From: Sphaerochaeta sp. | GTDB lineage: Bacteria; Spirochaetota; Spirochaetia; Sphaerochaetales; Sphaerochaetaceae | Direction of reading: 5' to 3' | DNA: 64,000 nt | Assembly: GCA_018399495.1 (NCBI GenBank) | Contig: JAGYOG010000006.1 | Coordinates: 27,119 to 91,118 of the forward strand | Notes under the pieces: model-generated | Told to the model about the DNA's origin: nothing | What the model saw: the letters and a program-made list of their open reading frames with translations, nothing else | Databases searched by the model: none | Part shown: in pieces, positions 8,956 through 17,363 of the stretch | How the letters are laid out: the number at the start of each line of letters is the position of its first letter | Numbering within the stretch: position 1 is the stretch's first letter | Position numbers and translations under genes: made by a program

Positions 8956-9645
8956 ATGGCGACATTAATAGAATCCCTGCTGAAGCATTTCTCTACCAAC
9001 GAGAACTGTATCTGTATCACGGGAAGCGGGGGCAAAACCACCGCTTTGATACTACTTGCTGAGGCGTATGCTGCTCAGCAGAAGCGGGTTCTCGTCTCCA
9101 CAACCACGAAAGTACTTTATCCTGAAGACAGGAACTACTACTGTGACCACTATTTTTGGGATGAGGAGGTTTTCTCCTATCCATGCAAAAAGGGAGAGCG
9201 AGTCTTCTATGCAAGACAGGGCATCATCAAGGCAGAGGCACCACCACTTGAAGATCTTGAACGTCTGAAAGCACGCTATGACGTCATACTAGTCGAAGCG
9301 GATGGTGCGCGTGGAATGGAATTGAAACTTCACAGTGAAAGAGACCCAGTCGTACCCAACTTCACCACCGCAACCCTAGCAATATCCTCGATTTCTGTAT
9401 TCGGCAAGAGGCTCAGTGAGCACTGTTTCGGCTGTGATTCCCTGGAAAATCGTCTTATTGATGAAGCGACCTACTCCTTGCTACTCACCCACCCTGAGGG
9501 GATTCAGAAAGGCATGAAGGGTGTACGTGCTATACTTTTTAACCAAGCAGAGAGAACCGATCGAACCAAGATTGAGAATATACAAAGAGAGTTTCCTGAT
9601 CTGAATTTGTTTTTTGGTTCCCTTGAACAAAATGTTATCATATAA
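8956..9645 (+). CDS. yqeC: YqeC-type selenium-dependent molybdenum hydroxylase maturation protein
   Basis: Probable P-loop protein of selenium-dependent molybdenum hydroxylase maturation. The 229-residue protein has a Walker A motif TGSGGKTTALILLAEAY at about residues 22-38, then VLVSTTTKVLYP, and DVILVEADGARGMELKLHS resembling a Walker B region, all features of the YqeC family. It is followed 11 nt later by an xdhC-yqeB fusion, the expected neighbours of yqeC. No hydroxylase structural gene or MocA-like transferase is in the window. The start follows a probable -10 box directly, suggesting a leaderless mRNA. An alternative start a few codons downstream cannot be excluded. Confidence 0.85.
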   Translation: MATLIESLLKHFSTNENCICITGSGGKTTALILLAEAYAAQQKRVLVSTTTKVLYPEDRNYYCDHYFWDEEVFSYPCKKGERVFYARQGIIKAEAPPLEDLERLKARYDVILVEADGARGMELKLHSERDPVVPNFTTATLAISSISVFGKRLSEHCFGCDSLENRLIDEATYSLLLTHPEGIQKGMKGVRAILFNQAERTDRTKIENIQREFPDLNLFFGSLEQNVII

Positions 9646-9656
9646 AGGAAAATGCC

Positions 9657-11459
9657 ATGAAACACACAGTATTTGAAGCAGCAGCATACTTAAGTGAACA
9701 CAAAGAGGACTTTGTGTATGCAACCATTATCAGGACTGAAGGGTCCACAAGCAGAAACCAAGGCTCCATGGTCATTGATACCAAAGGGAGGATTACCGGG
9801 ACCGTCGGAGGAGGAGAACTTGAAGCGTACGTACTCAGCCAGTCCCTAAATTTGACCAATACTGATGAGTCATACCGCCATATACATTTCACCGTCCAAA
9901 TGGAGGACAAAGTTAGTGTTGGAATTGTCTACCTTTTCCTTCTACGTTGCACCACTGAGGAGGAAAGAAAAGCATTCATCGATTTCAGACGATGGGAATC
10001 GTATGAGCTAGACCATGTATTTGGTCTCCAGCTGCAACCCTCAGTCACACTGCTCGGGCTCTGTGAAGGAGGAGCCACCATCGGAGATGTACATCCGACA
10101 TTCCTCAGTCATGCCCAGGATACACTCAATAAAAAGGCTACTACCTTGGTAGACACCGGCTCATGGCTTTGTCACCTCAGCCTGCCTGTGAATTACCATA
10201 ACATCCTCCTGATAGGTGGAGGGCATGTAAACCAAGCCATCGCGGAACTTGCCCACTTTGTGGGGATCCCTAGCCAAGTGGTTGAAACGCGTGAGGATTT
10301 TGCCACTGAAGACCTCTTTACCTACTCAAAGAAGCGCGAAGTTGCACCGACCTTGGCAGAAGCCTTGAACAACATAGAAACCAACGAATATACAGCATGT
10401 ATCATTGCCAGCCATGCCTTTGGGCTTGAGACCGCCAAACTCCTGCTTAATCGGAATATTGCTTACCTCGGTGTACTTGGCTCGAGACATAAAGCAAAGC
10501 AATTGCTTGCTTCCCTTACCCTTGAACAGAATGATCTTCGACGGTTGCACTGCCCTATTGGACTGGACATCGGTACTGAAACCCCCCAAGAGATAGCGCT
10601 CTCCGTAATAAGTGAGGTTATGAAGGTTTTCAACAACCGTAGTGGCCAAAGCCTCAAGCATAAGGCAAACAAAATGATTATTGTTCGTGGTGGAGGAGAT
10701 TTAGCCACTGGTGTTATTCTTCGTCTCTTTAGAGCAGGATACTATGTCTTGGTACTGGAAATTGAACGACCTACGGTTATCAGAAGAACAGTCAGTATCG
10801 CCCAGGCATTATATAGCGATACGGTGGTAATTGAGGGATTGAAGGCCTCACGTTGTAATGATTTGAAGGACGCCTATGTAAAACTCGACGCAGGAATCAT
10901 TCCCGTCCTTGTTGATCCAGAGGGAGAGCATATCAGTAAAATCAAACCAGTCTGTGTGGTGGATGCCATCTTGGCAAAGAAGAATATTGGTACCAAAATC
11001 ACGGATGCTCCACTGGTTATTGCCCTCGGCCCCGGATTCGTTGCAAAACAGGATTGTGACTTTGTCATAGAAACAATGCGTGGACATAGCCTTGCCAGAA
11101 TCCTAAGGGAAGGTTCTGCGATGGAAAATACAGGTGTTCCTGGAGTAATTGAAGGGTATGGTAAAGAACGTGTGCTTCACAGCCCTGCAGCGGGAATCTT
11201 CAATAGTGATCACCAGATAGGTGACATGGTAAAACAAGGAGAGGTGGTCGCAAAGGTGGGTGAGGTAGATGTCATTGCAACCATAGATGGAAAACTCAGA
11301 GGTTTGCTGAACAATGGTCTGGAGGTTCCCGAGCACTTCAAAATTGCCGATATCGACCCAAGGGGCGAGCGTGCTGACCATACCACGGTCAGTGAAAAAG
11401 CGATGGCAATCGGTGGAGCAGTCCTTGAGGCAATCGACGGATTCCTCAGTAAAGCATAA
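9657..11459 (+). CDS. XdhC-YqeB fusion, molybdenum hydroxylase maturation
   Basis: A 600-residue fusion. Residues 1-335 are a complete XdhC. The CoxI-type domain has IIRTEGSTSRNQGSMVID and GTVGGGELEA (about 20-65). The Rossmann domain has ILLIGGGHVNQAIAELA and YLGVLGSRHKAKQLL. From codon 340 (ATG at 10674) a YqeB domain begins with MIIVRGGGDLATGVILRLF and EIERPTVIRRTVSIAQALY, the signature of the EF2563/YqeB family. XdhC proteins are known to bind or sulfurate molybdenum cofactor for xanthine dehydrogenase-type enzymes. YqeB accompanies selenium-dependent hydroxylases. The junction keeps an internal Met, so fusion of two former genes is likely. A terminator follows. Confidence 0.87.
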   Translation: MKHTVFEAAAYLSEHKEDFVYATIIRTEGSTSRNQGSMVIDTKGRITGTVGGGELEAYVLSQSLNLTNTDESYRHIHFTVQMEDKVSVGIVYLFLLRCTTEEERKAFIDFRRWESYELDHVFGLQLQPSVTLLGLCEGGATIGDVHPTFLSHAQDTLNKKATTLVDTGSWLCHLSLPVNYHNILLIGGGHVNQAIAELAHFVGIPSQVVETREDFATEDLFTYSKKREVAPTLAEALNNIETNEYTACIIASHAFGLETAKLLLNRNIAYLGVLGSRHKAKQLLASLTLEQNDLRRLHCPIGLDIGTETPQEIALSVISEVMKVFNNRSGQSLKHKANKMIIVRGGGDLATGVILRLFRAGYYVLVLEIERPTVIRRTVSIAQALYSDTVVIEGLKASRCNDLKDAYVKLDAGIIPVLVDPEGEHISKIKPVCVVDAILAKKNIGTKITDAPLVIALGPGFVAKQDCDFVIETMRGHSLARILREGSAMENTGVPGVIEGYGKERVLHSPAAGIFNSDHQIGDMVKQGEVVAKVGEVDVIATIDGKLRGLLNNGLEVPEHFKIADIDPRGERADHTTVSEKAMAIGGAVLEAIDGFLSKA

Positions 11460-11479
11460 GTACTGAGCTCCTTATACAG

Positions 11480-11512
11480 CACCCGGTCACAAGCCGGGTG
11501 TTTTGTTTTTGT
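11480..11512 (+). terminator. Intrinsic terminator after the xdhC-yqeB fusion
   Basis: A 7-bp G+C-rich stem (CACCCGG / CCGGGTG) with a 7-nt loop, followed by TTTTGTTTTTGTT, 20 nt after the stop codon. Confidence 0.85.
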
Positions 11513-11604
11513 TCTCTTTCCATTATTCTTTTCTACCCGTAATGGATATTTTGCCATCAATCCTGTACTATTAACAAAGCATACAGGTCTTGCCCGGAGG
11601 AACC

Positions 11605-12573
11605 ATGGATTCACAGCACTATTACACACATTTGCTCGATGCATTGAAGATTGATACCGTTGAACGGAAAACTGTGTTGCAGGAACCCTATTTAGGAGAT
11701 GAAGCTCTCCTTCAGAATAACAAGGTCATTGCTACCCATGCAAGAGGCAAGCATGATTGGAATGATACCAGCTATCTCAAGGAAAGGCTCGCTAGTGATG
11801 TGCATCTGGTCATCTTTGGTGGTGGTCATATTGCCCTCGATCTCTACCATCTGGCGATAGACCTCGCCTTACAGGTTACCATAGTAGATGATCGCCTTGA
11901 ATTCTGTAATCAGGAACGTTTTCCAAAGGCCACCTGCCTCTGTGCCCCGTTTGAAGAGGTGCTTGCAAGGCCTCAATCGTGGATCAGGCCTTACTTCATA
12001 ATCACCACACGAGGCCATGCGTATGACAAGCTCTGCCTAGAGAAAACACTTCGCCTCCCCCACGCCTATATTGGCATGATAGGTAGTAAGAAAAAAGTCG
12101 CAAACACGTTTGATGCACTACGTGCAGCTCATTTTGGTGAAGCTGAACTTTCAAATGTGAAAGCCCCAATCGGATTGGATATCGGAGCAGTGACTTCCTC
12201 TGAAATTGCACTCTCCATTCTTGCCCAAGTCATTAGTGAATATCGTAAGAAGGAACAGGCTGTCAGGCTCAATGAGTCATTGCTTGCAAGACAAGCTACC
12301 GGAGAGAGCCATATTCTTGTCCGGGTGGTGGAGAAGCATGGTTCTGCCCCGTGCGAAGTCGGTTTCCAGCTTGCTCTATTTGATGACAGGACTATCATGG
12401 GGACTGTCGGGGGTGGAGAGATTGAAGCAAAGGCAACCATGGAAGCACAGCGGATGCTCACCGATGCCCAAGTAAAAGACCACACAGTAGTCTACGATTT
12501 AAGTAATGAGCGTGCAGGTAGTCTCGGGATGATCTGTGGAGGTATTGCGACCCTGCTGTTTCAACGTAGGTGA
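11605..12573 (+). CDS. XdhC-family protein with reversed domain order
   Basis: Second XdhC homologue, 322 residues from ATG 11605, which has CCGGAGG five bases upstream (an in-frame start at 11590 lacks one). The Rossmann domain comes first: LVIFGGGHIALDLYHLA near residue 70, VTIVDDRLEF, and YIGMIGSKKKV. The CoxI-type domain follows near residue 236: VRVVEKHGSAPCEVGFQLA and GTVGGGEIEAKATMEAQ. This is the opposite of the usual XdhC order seen in the gene upstream. It probably also handles molybdenum cofactor for a hydroxylase outside the window. It ends in a 13-nt tail overlap with the FemAB gene. Confidence 0.85.
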   Translation: MDSQHYYTHLLDALKIDTVERKTVLQEPYLGDEALLQNNKVIATHARGKHDWNDTSYLKERLASDVHLVIFGGGHIALDLYHLAIDLALQVTIVDDRLEFCNQERFPKATCLCAPFEEVLARPQSWIRPYFIITTRGHAYDKLCLEKTLRLPHAYIGMIGSKKKVANTFDALRAAHFGEAELSNVKAPIGLDIGAVTSSEIALSILAQVISEYRKKEQAVRLNESLLARQATGESHILVRVVEKHGSAPCEVGFQLALFDDRTIMGTVGGGEIEAKATMEAQRMLTDAQVKDHTVVYDLSNERAGSLGMICGGIATLLFQRR

Positions 12574-13637
12574 TACCCTTCTCCCACCATCTCATAGGCA
12601 ACTAGTTGAGATGCTTGTTCTTCATCATAAGCAAAGTCCCAACAACCCATCCGATGGAACGTGGTTCCCCCGAACCCTTTTTTAAAGGTGTAAAGACCGC
12701 TCATAGGGTGATTCTTGCCTTGAGAGGGAGATACCCCGAAAAGATCATACTCGGTACACCCCCAGCTCTTTGCCAATTGAATTGCATGCCACTGCAATGC
12801 ATAGGTACTCATGGAGTTCCGCAACTTGGATGAGGATGCCCCATAAAGATAGGTAGCACGGCGCGCTGATCGACTAAGGAACATGGCACTAAGCGGTTGC
12901 CCATCAAAGAAGGCCATCAAGAGCACAATTGCTGCTCCCTCATCTTCAGCTGTATAAAGAGCATCGAAATACGAACGGTCATGCAACGTTATTCGGTTAC
13001 GTTCACAGGTTTCTTCATACAACGAATAGAAAGTTTCAAGGTGGTCTCTCCCAACTTGGCGAACCTCTACCCCCTTCCGCAACGCAAGACGAATGTTGTA
13101 TCGAGTCTTATGGTGCATACAGGAGAGTATTTGTTCCTCACTACCTTGCAGATTCACAAACATGGTGTCGCTGGGAAGTTGGTTTGACACCGCTTTCCGT
13201 AGTTTCCTATTGCTTGTACCCCAGTTGAGTCGTAGATTTTGCAAGGAGAGCGGAACATCCTCATCCTCCTCCCAGATGGACTGCCAAGGAAGATCATAGC
13301 GAAGCAAAAGACAATGAGAAGGAAGTTTTTCGCGGAGATTCATAGAGAGTTCTTCCAAAAACGGACCCATCTTCTCCTCATCTGGATTCAGTACTGGGCC
13401 ATAAGGGACATAGCCAATACTTTGATGCCGATTTACTGGGATCAACTGCACAAGAATGTCATCCAAGAGAAAGGATGATCCTGGTTTCCCGTTGAGTTCA
13501 GAAAGAGGCGCTTTTATATCAAATGCTTTGGTGTGGTATCCTTGGTACTCCTTGACTTGAGACCAGAAATACGATTGATGTAGCAGAGGGGTATCGTAGA
13601 GACCCGCAGGATCTTTTTCCTGCACCGTAAGATTCAT
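12561..13637 (-). CDS. FemAB-family peptidyltransferase
   Basis: Probable tRNA-dependent aminoacyl transferase that adds a residue to the lipid II peptide in the cytoplasm (FemX/MurM type). The start at 13637 is chosen because ATGGAG lies 6 nt upstream in the transcript. A longer reading from 13781 has no site. The 358-residue protein shows the paired GNAT-like layout: an N-terminal half with LHQSYFWSQVKEYQGYHTK, an internal FVNLQGSEEQILSCMHHKT followed by RYNIRLALRKGVEV, and a second half with PLSAMFLSRSARRATYLYGASSS. These are the usual family landmarks. Substrate amino acid cannot be read. It is divergent from the phoR leader. Confidence 0.85.
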   Translation of the reverse strand: MNLTVQEKDPAGLYDTPLLHQSYFWSQVKEYQGYHTKAFDIKAPLSELNGKPGSSFLLDDILVQLIPVNRHQSIGYVPYGPVLNPDEEKMGPFLEELSMNLREKLPSHCLLLRYDLPWQSIWEEDEDVPLSLQNLRLNWGTSNRKLRKAVSNQLPSDTMFVNLQGSEEQILSCMHHKTRYNIRLALRKGVEVRQVGRDHLETFYSLYEETCERNRITLHDRSYFDALYTAEDEGAAIVLLMAFFDGQPLSAMFLSRSARRATYLYGASSSKLRNSMSTYALQWHAIQLAKSWGCTEYDLFGVSPSQGKNHPMSGLYTFKKGFGGTTFHRMGCWDFAYDEEQASQLVAYEMVGEGYHLR

Positions 13638-13739
13638 TGCAAACTCCATTCTTAGATAATGAAGAAAACCATACCACAGAAAGAAAAAAGGGGGAAGATG
13701 CATAAAATATGAAGAAAGTATGAATACCGTATGATTCTC

Positions 13740-13769
13740 TTGTCTTGCGGGAACCAACGTTGGTAGAAT
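13740..13769 (+). promoter_or_regulatory. Putative promoter of phoR
   Basis: TTGTCT (13740-13745), an 18-nt spacer, and TAGAAT (13764-13769). Transcription would begin near 13776, giving a leader of about 160 nt before the phoR ATG at 13939. Placement is by eye. Confidence 0.45.
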
Positions 13770-13785
13770 GAAAGGTATCAATACA

Positions 13786-13898
13786 TCAGGGCAAGCCCTG
13801 AACCCAGGAGGCGTTGCCTCCTTTTCCGCCCCAAGGGACGGAATATCTCACCTTGCTTTCCCTGCATTCGCTCGGGAGAAGAACTATCATGATGGTTC
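13786..13898 (+). promoter_or_regulatory. Structured phoR leader with four consecutive hairpins
   Basis: Four stems follow each other. TCAGGGC pairs with GCCCTGA at 13786-13801. AGGAGGC pairs with GCCTCCT at 13806-13822 and is followed by TTT, a terminator-like attenuator. TCCG-CCC pairs with GGG-CGGA at 13825-13842. GAAC-to-GTTC spans 13881-13898. The region is open in frame with phoR, but the ribosome site (TGAGGA) precedes ATG 13939, so it is treated as untranslated. No known riboswitch class was recognised. Confidence 0.4.
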
Positions 13899-13938
13899 CT
13901 TTCCTCTCGCTCCGTTGGGGAATCAAGTGAGGAAAATT

Positions 13939-15780
13939 ATGCAATACAAAAGTATTCGTGCACGTTTGGCGTTGACTACCTTTCTGGTTCTTGTGTGTTC
14001 GCTCTTGGGCAGCATGTGGATTGCAAACCGTGCCTTTTCTACTACCATTAGGGAGACCACCTACGCTGAGCTCTCTGCAAAGGCAGACTATCTGGCAACA
14101 TTGACAAAAGACTCCCCTAAACCTTGGTTGCAAGAACATTTCGACTCCTATGCAGCTTCAACTGCAACCAGGATTACCATCATCAATAGAAAAGGTGTTG
14201 TCCTGTTTGACTCAGACTATGAGGCTGAAATACTAAACAACCACCTCTACAGGGAAGAGGTGCAAGCAGCATTGATGAATGGGAAAGCCTTTAGTGAGCG
14301 AAGAAGCAGCACCCAGAATCTTCCTGTGCTATACTGGGCCATAGCATTGGAAGACCATCCCACCATCGCGGTACTGAGAGTCTCAAAAACCCTCAGCCAG
14401 CTTGCAGGGTATCAGACGACTTACCAAAGCCTCTTTTTAAGAGGTGTTGGAATCCTAATACTCTTTTTCTTGTTGCTTACCTTCTTCGTCATTACCATGA
14501 TCACGCGCCCTCTCGACCAATTGAAGGGTTTAGCAAGAAAATATGCAACAGGAGAGCTACAGACAAAACTTCATCTCACATCCCCACAGGAGTTGGCTGA
14601 ACTCTCCCATACCATGGAAGAGATGGCTCAAGAAATTCAAGAAAAAATATCTCTGGTAGAGTTCGGAAAAAACCAAGTGGAAGCTATTCTCAACAGTCTT
14701 AGCGAAGGAATTCTTCTGCTTGACAGAAACCTGAACATCAAAGTGGCTAACCAAGAAGCACACTTGCTCTTTACCGATCATAAAGACTCTGTGCTTGAAA
14801 GAAACCTTTCGCAGCTTATCAGTTCCAATGAAGTACGTACACTCTGTAATGCCACCCTACTAGATGGGGAGGAAAGGGAACTCACCATTGAGCAGTACGG
14901 ACACCTTTTTGGGCAAACTGCACGGATTGCGGGAAAACAAAGGGTTAGGGAACTTAAAATGCTCACCTGTGCCGTACAATCATCAGAAGGATTTATCAGC
15001 TCAGTGGTGCTCTCCATCAACGATATGACAGAGTTGAAACGCCTAGAACAGATTCGCAAGGATTTTGTGGCTAATGTAAGCCATGAACTCAAAACCCCAA
15101 TCACTTCTATTGCTGGATTTGCAGAAGCACTCACCGAAACACAGAAACCAGAGGAGATCATACACTTCTCTAAAATCATCAACAGACAAGCAAACCGGAT
15201 GAAACGGCTTGTTGAAGATTTGTTGTTGCTCAGCAGTCTGGAGCAAGAACAGAACAAAGCATCCATGAGCTGGACTACTCTTGAGCAAATAGTAGGAGAA
15301 ACTGAAGAAGCCTGTAAGTATCGTTATGAGGAACGAAGGAGTATCTTGCAAATTGCTCCCAGCAATCCAGACAATCTTCTTCTCTATGTCAATGAGAACT
15401 TGATTGCCCAAGCATTGACAAACTTGGTCATCAACGCTTTGAACTACTCTGAAGCAGGTGCAAAGGTTCTCCTCTCTGCTATTGTAGGTGAGGAACAGGT
15501 CACCTTCAGTGTCCTAGACCATGGCATTGGAATCCCTAGGGATGTCCAGGATAGAATTTTTGAACGGTTCTATCGCGTCGATGCGGCAAGAAGCAGAAGC
15601 CAAGGAGGCACAGGCCTTGGTCTATCCATCGTGAAGCACATCGTAAACGTCCATGGAGGCAAGCTCTCTCTTGAAAGCGAAATAGGAAGAGGAAGCACCT
15701 TTACCATTGTTCTTCCAAGGATGGGAGGGCATCTGAAGGACCTCCAGAAACGTAGTGATGAGCTCTATAGAAAACACTGA
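13939..15780 (+). CDS. phoR: PhoR-like sensor histidine kinase
   Basis: Membrane-bound sensor kinase, 613 residues from ATG 13939 (TGAGGA upstream). TM1 is at about 10-32 and an extracytoplasmic domain follows. TM2 at about 168-190 leads into a HAMP-like linker. Next comes a PAS-like segment (ILNSLSEGILLLDRNLNIKVANQ). The HisKA domain has the phospho-acceptor His382 in VANVSHELKTPITSI, and the ATPase domain has NLVINALNYS, DHGIGIP and GGTGLGLSIVKHIV. Convergence onto phoU-pst and the overall layout suggest PhoR, signalling to the PhoB-like regulator at 7.6 kb. This assignment is inferred from context. Confidence 0.85.
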   Translation: MQYKSIRARLALTTFLVLVCSLLGSMWIANRAFSTTIRETTYAELSAKADYLATLTKDSPKPWLQEHFDSYAASTATRITIINRKGVVLFDSDYEAEILNNHLYREEVQAALMNGKAFSERRSSTQNLPVLYWAIALEDHPTIAVLRVSKTLSQLAGYQTTYQSLFLRGVGILILFFLLLTFFVITMITRPLDQLKGLARKYATGELQTKLHLTSPQELAELSHTMEEMAQEIQEKISLVEFGKNQVEAILNSLSEGILLLDRNLNIKVANQEAHLLFTDHKDSVLERNLSQLISSNEVRTLCNATLLDGEERELTIEQYGHLFGQTARIAGKQRVRELKMLTCAVQSSEGFISSVVLSINDMTELKRLEQIRKDFVANVSHELKTPITSIAGFAEALTETQKPEEIIHFSKIINRQANRMKRLVEDLLLLSSLEQEQNKASMSWTTLEQIVGETEEACKYRYEERRSILQIAPSNPDNLLLYVNENLIAQALTNLVINALNYSEAGAKVLLSAIVGEEQVTFSVLDHGIGIPRDVQDRIFERFYRVDAARSRSQGGTGLGLSIVKHIVNVHGGKLSLESEIGRGSTFTIVLPRMGGHLKDLQKRSDELYRKH

Positions 15781-15785
15781 AGCAC

Positions 15786-15813
15786 ATCATCCCCCCCTTT
15801 CGGGGAGGATGAT
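15786..15813. terminator. Bidirectional hairpin between phoR and phoU
   Basis: A 12-bp stem with one mismatch (ATCATCC-run-C / GGGG-A-GGATGAT, TTTC loop) sits between the convergent ends of phoR and phoU. Neither side has a long T tract, so it may work in both directions or mainly protect 3' ends. Confidence 0.55.
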
Positions 15814-15839
15814 AGGTAGTGGTATAAACTTGGGGATTT

Positions 15840-16517
15840 CTACTCACTCATCTTTGGTCCGTTGAGCTTCGGCCTTTGTCCCTTGTCCATATAGACTATC
15901 CACCTACAGATTGTAGTCACATGATCCCCATAACGCTCCATCTCTTTCGTCAAATAGAAGAGATTGAGAATACGCTCCATTTCTGTTTCCGTTTCCGGTC
16001 TAATCGCGAACAAATCAGCATTCAAGGCATCCCGCTCTGCATCCATTTTGTCATCAAGCAATGCTACCTCTATTGCCTTCTCGGCTTTGACATCAATGAA
16101 AGCTTCAACAACCTTGCGCGTCATGGTAGCACCAAGCAACGCCATCTCACTGATACGTTCGACAAACGGTATGAATATAGCCTCCTCTTCACGACTTGCC
16201 ATCTTGGCCATATGAGCGGCATGGTCTCCCATTCGCTCCAGGCTGGAAACAATCTTGATTCCTGCAATGATATGGCGCATGTAGTGACCATAGGGCGTTT
16301 CGCTTACAAGAAGGCGTACTGCATCGTTCTCCACCATCTCCTGCAATTGATCGATGAACCAGTCATTAGCTATGACCTTCTTAGCTAACTCCACGTCATG
16401 GTTGCGAAAGGCATATTGCGCCTGGTAGATTGCCTCTTCTACCCTGTTCACCATTTGAATGAGCATCTCTTGGAAGAATTGCATCTTCTCATCGAGCTTA
16501 TTGATAGTTTGGTCCAT
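15840..16517 (-). CDS. phoU: Phosphate transport system regulator PhoU
   Basis: Negative regulator that couples Pst transport to the Pho kinase. The 225-residue product has two PhoU repeats: an N-terminal helix bundle beginning MDQTINKLDEKMQFFQEML and a second beginning near SLERMGDHAAHMAK. The metal-binding E-x-x-x-D patterns (ERMGDH and ERYGDH) occur in both halves. It is last in the pstS-C-A-B-phoU operon, 15 nt after pstB. Confidence 0.93.
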   Translation of the reverse strand: MDQTINKLDEKMQFFQEMLIQMVNRVEEAIYQAQYAFRNHDVELAKKVIANDWFIDQLQEMVENDAVRLLVSETPYGHYMRHIIAGIKIVSSLERMGDHAAHMAKMASREEEAIFIPFVERISEMALLGATMTRKVVEAFIDVKAEKAIEVALLDDKMDAERDALNADLFAIRPETETEMERILNLFYLTKEMERYGDHVTTICRWIVYMDKGQRPKLNGPKMSE

Positions 16518-16532
16518 GATTCCCTCCTAGGA

Positions 16533-17363
16533 TCAACCGAATTTTCCGGAGATGTACTCTTCCGTCTTTTTGTGTGTCGGGTTAAGGAATAGTTGCTCGG
16601 TAGGAGCATATTCCTCAAGATATCCCGTTCGTCCCTCATCAACCATAAAGAAAGCAGTGTTGTCTGAAACACGCGACGCTTGGCCCATATTATGGGTGAC
16701 AATGACAATCGTGTAGTATTTCTTGAGTTCAAGAATGAGCTCCTCAATGCGTCCCGTTGCAATGGGATCCAAGGCTGAAGCCGGTTCATCCATCAAGATG
16801 ACCTCAGGCTGGACAGCTAACGTCCTTGCGATACAAAGACGTTGTTGCTGTCCGCCACTGAGGCGAAGAGCATTCTCCTTGAGCTTGTCCTTAACTTCAT
16901 CCCAGAGAGCAGCCTTCTGTAAGCTGGTCTCCACCAGCTCATTATAGTCCCCTTTGAATCCATTGATCTTCGCGCCCCAAGTAATATTCTCATAAATTGA
17001 TTTTGGGAAAGGATTAGGTTTCTGGAACACCATACCGATGCTTCTCCTGATTAGAACAGGGTCAACATCCTTCGCGTAGAGGTCATGGCCATGGAACAGT
17101 ACCTTACCGTCAATGGTAGCCCCCCTGATCATATCGTTCATACGATTGATACTTCTCAGTACGGTGCTCTTCCCACACCCCGAAGGCCCGATGAATGCGG
17201 TTACCTGTTTCTCATAGATTGGCAGGGAGGCATTCTTTACTGCATGGAAGCTACCATAATGAATATTTACATCCTCCAGCGTTATGATCTCCTGATTCTC
17301 CACTGCTTCTGACTTCCCTAAGAATTCAAAACTCTCTTCTGCTGCTGCTTGCATTACTTTCAT
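16533..17363 (-). CDS. pstB: Phosphate ABC transporter ATP-binding protein
   Basis: ATPase of the high-affinity phosphate importer, cytoplasmic face. 276 residues from ATG 17363, whose first base overlaps the pstA stop in an ATGA. Walker [10 protein letters not shown], the Q-loop [11 protein letters not shown], the signature [15 protein letters not shown], Walker [14 protein letters not shown] and the switch IVTHNM are all present. A longer reading from 17501 lies inside pstA and is rejected. The N-terminal 25 residues are a variable extension. Confidence 0.95.
   Translation of the reverse strand: MKVMQAAAEESFEFLGKSEAVENQEIITLEDVNIHYGSFHAVKNASLPIYEKQVTAFIGPSGCGKSTVLRSINRMNDMIRGATIDGKVLFHGHDLYAKDVDPVLIRRSIGMVFQKPNPFPKSIYENITWGAKINGFKGDYNELVETSLQKAALWDEVKDKLKENALRLSGGQQQRLCIARTLAVQPEVILMDEPASALDPIATGRIEELILELKKYYTIVIVTHNMGQASRVSDNTAFFMVDEGRTGYLEEYAPTEQLFLNPTHKKTEEYISGKFG

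Noticed and set aside
13768..13938. Upstream in-frame extension of the PhoR-like kinase
   Set aside because: The ribosome site TGAGGA points to ATG 13939, and the region is dominated by hairpins and unusual Gly/Pro-rich translation.
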